Of a stretch of DNA of 64,000 nucleotides, positions 63,954 to 64,000 are shown piece by piece. The translations under genes and the position numbers were made by a program. The stretch's first letter is position 1; every line of letters starts with the position of its first letter. This DNA is from Thunnus maccoyii (taxonomy: Eukaryota > Chordata > Actinopteri > Scombriformes > Scombridae), in NCBI RefSeq assembly GCF_910596095.1, contig NC_056539.1, forward strand, positions 27,612,501 through 27,676,500, in the 5' to 3' direction. Below the pieces are notes generated by a model, which ran no database searches, was not told the origin of the DNA, and saw nothing but the letters and a program-made list of their open reading frames with translations.

Positions 63954-64000
63954 ACCCGACGTAAACCTGGATGCAGATACGTCATACTCAGTACCTGTTA

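Overview
This window is vertebrate nuclear DNA, almost certainly from a percomorph-type teleost fish. The genes are spliced with GT-AG introns, the intergenic sequence is AT-rich and full of CA/GT and GGAT microsatellites, and the dispersed repeats resemble known families of ray-finned fish (tRNA-derived SINEs, small hAT-type elements). The kininogen carries the Trp5/Leu8 bradykinin typical of fish. There is no bacterial, viral or CRISPR content.

Four protein-coding genes can be read exon by exon. (1) zmat3 lies on the minus strand (about 8.46-18.72 kb) and encodes the p53-pathway RNA-binding zinc-finger protein ZMAT3/WIG1; it has six coding exons and 495 residues. (2) pik3ca lies on the plus strand (25.86-42.93 kb) and encodes the p110-alpha catalytic subunit of PI3-kinase. 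Its 24 coding exons give exactly 1068 residues, the human length. A long 3' untranslated region probably runs to about 48.0 kb. (3) kng1 lies on the minus strand (49.01-55.86 kb) and encodes a low-molecular-weight-type kininogen of 367 residues in eight coding exons. (4) A LAMP-family gene, best called lamp3, lies on the plus strand (58.73-63.95 kb) with seven coding exons and 250 residues; its 3' UTR runs off the window.

zmat3 and pik3ca are head to head, with about 3.3 kb between zmat3 exon 1 and the first candidate pik3ca promoter region. pik3ca and kng1 are tail to tail. From memory, all four genes have human counterparts on 3q26-q27, so the block looks like conserved vertebrate synteny in compacted form. 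The genes do not form one pathway: ZMAT3 regulates RNA stability and splicing, PI3K-alpha makes PIP3, kininogen supplies bradykinin and inhibits cysteine proteases, and LAMP3 is a lysosomal membrane protein.

The rest is introns and intergenic DNA with mobile-element debris: small hAT-type elements (one with a perfect 8-bp target duplication), a TTAA-flanked inverted-repeat element in a pik3ca intron, a foldback element, two SINEs, a broken hAT transposase fragment, and a locally repeated segment on both sides of zmat3 exon 1. I did not find a wholly new biological system. The most unusual items are an 11-residue proline-rich repeat expansion inside zmat3, four pik3ca introns absent from the human gene, a mobile element reaching to within a few bases of a zmat3 splice donor, and two tight hairpins.
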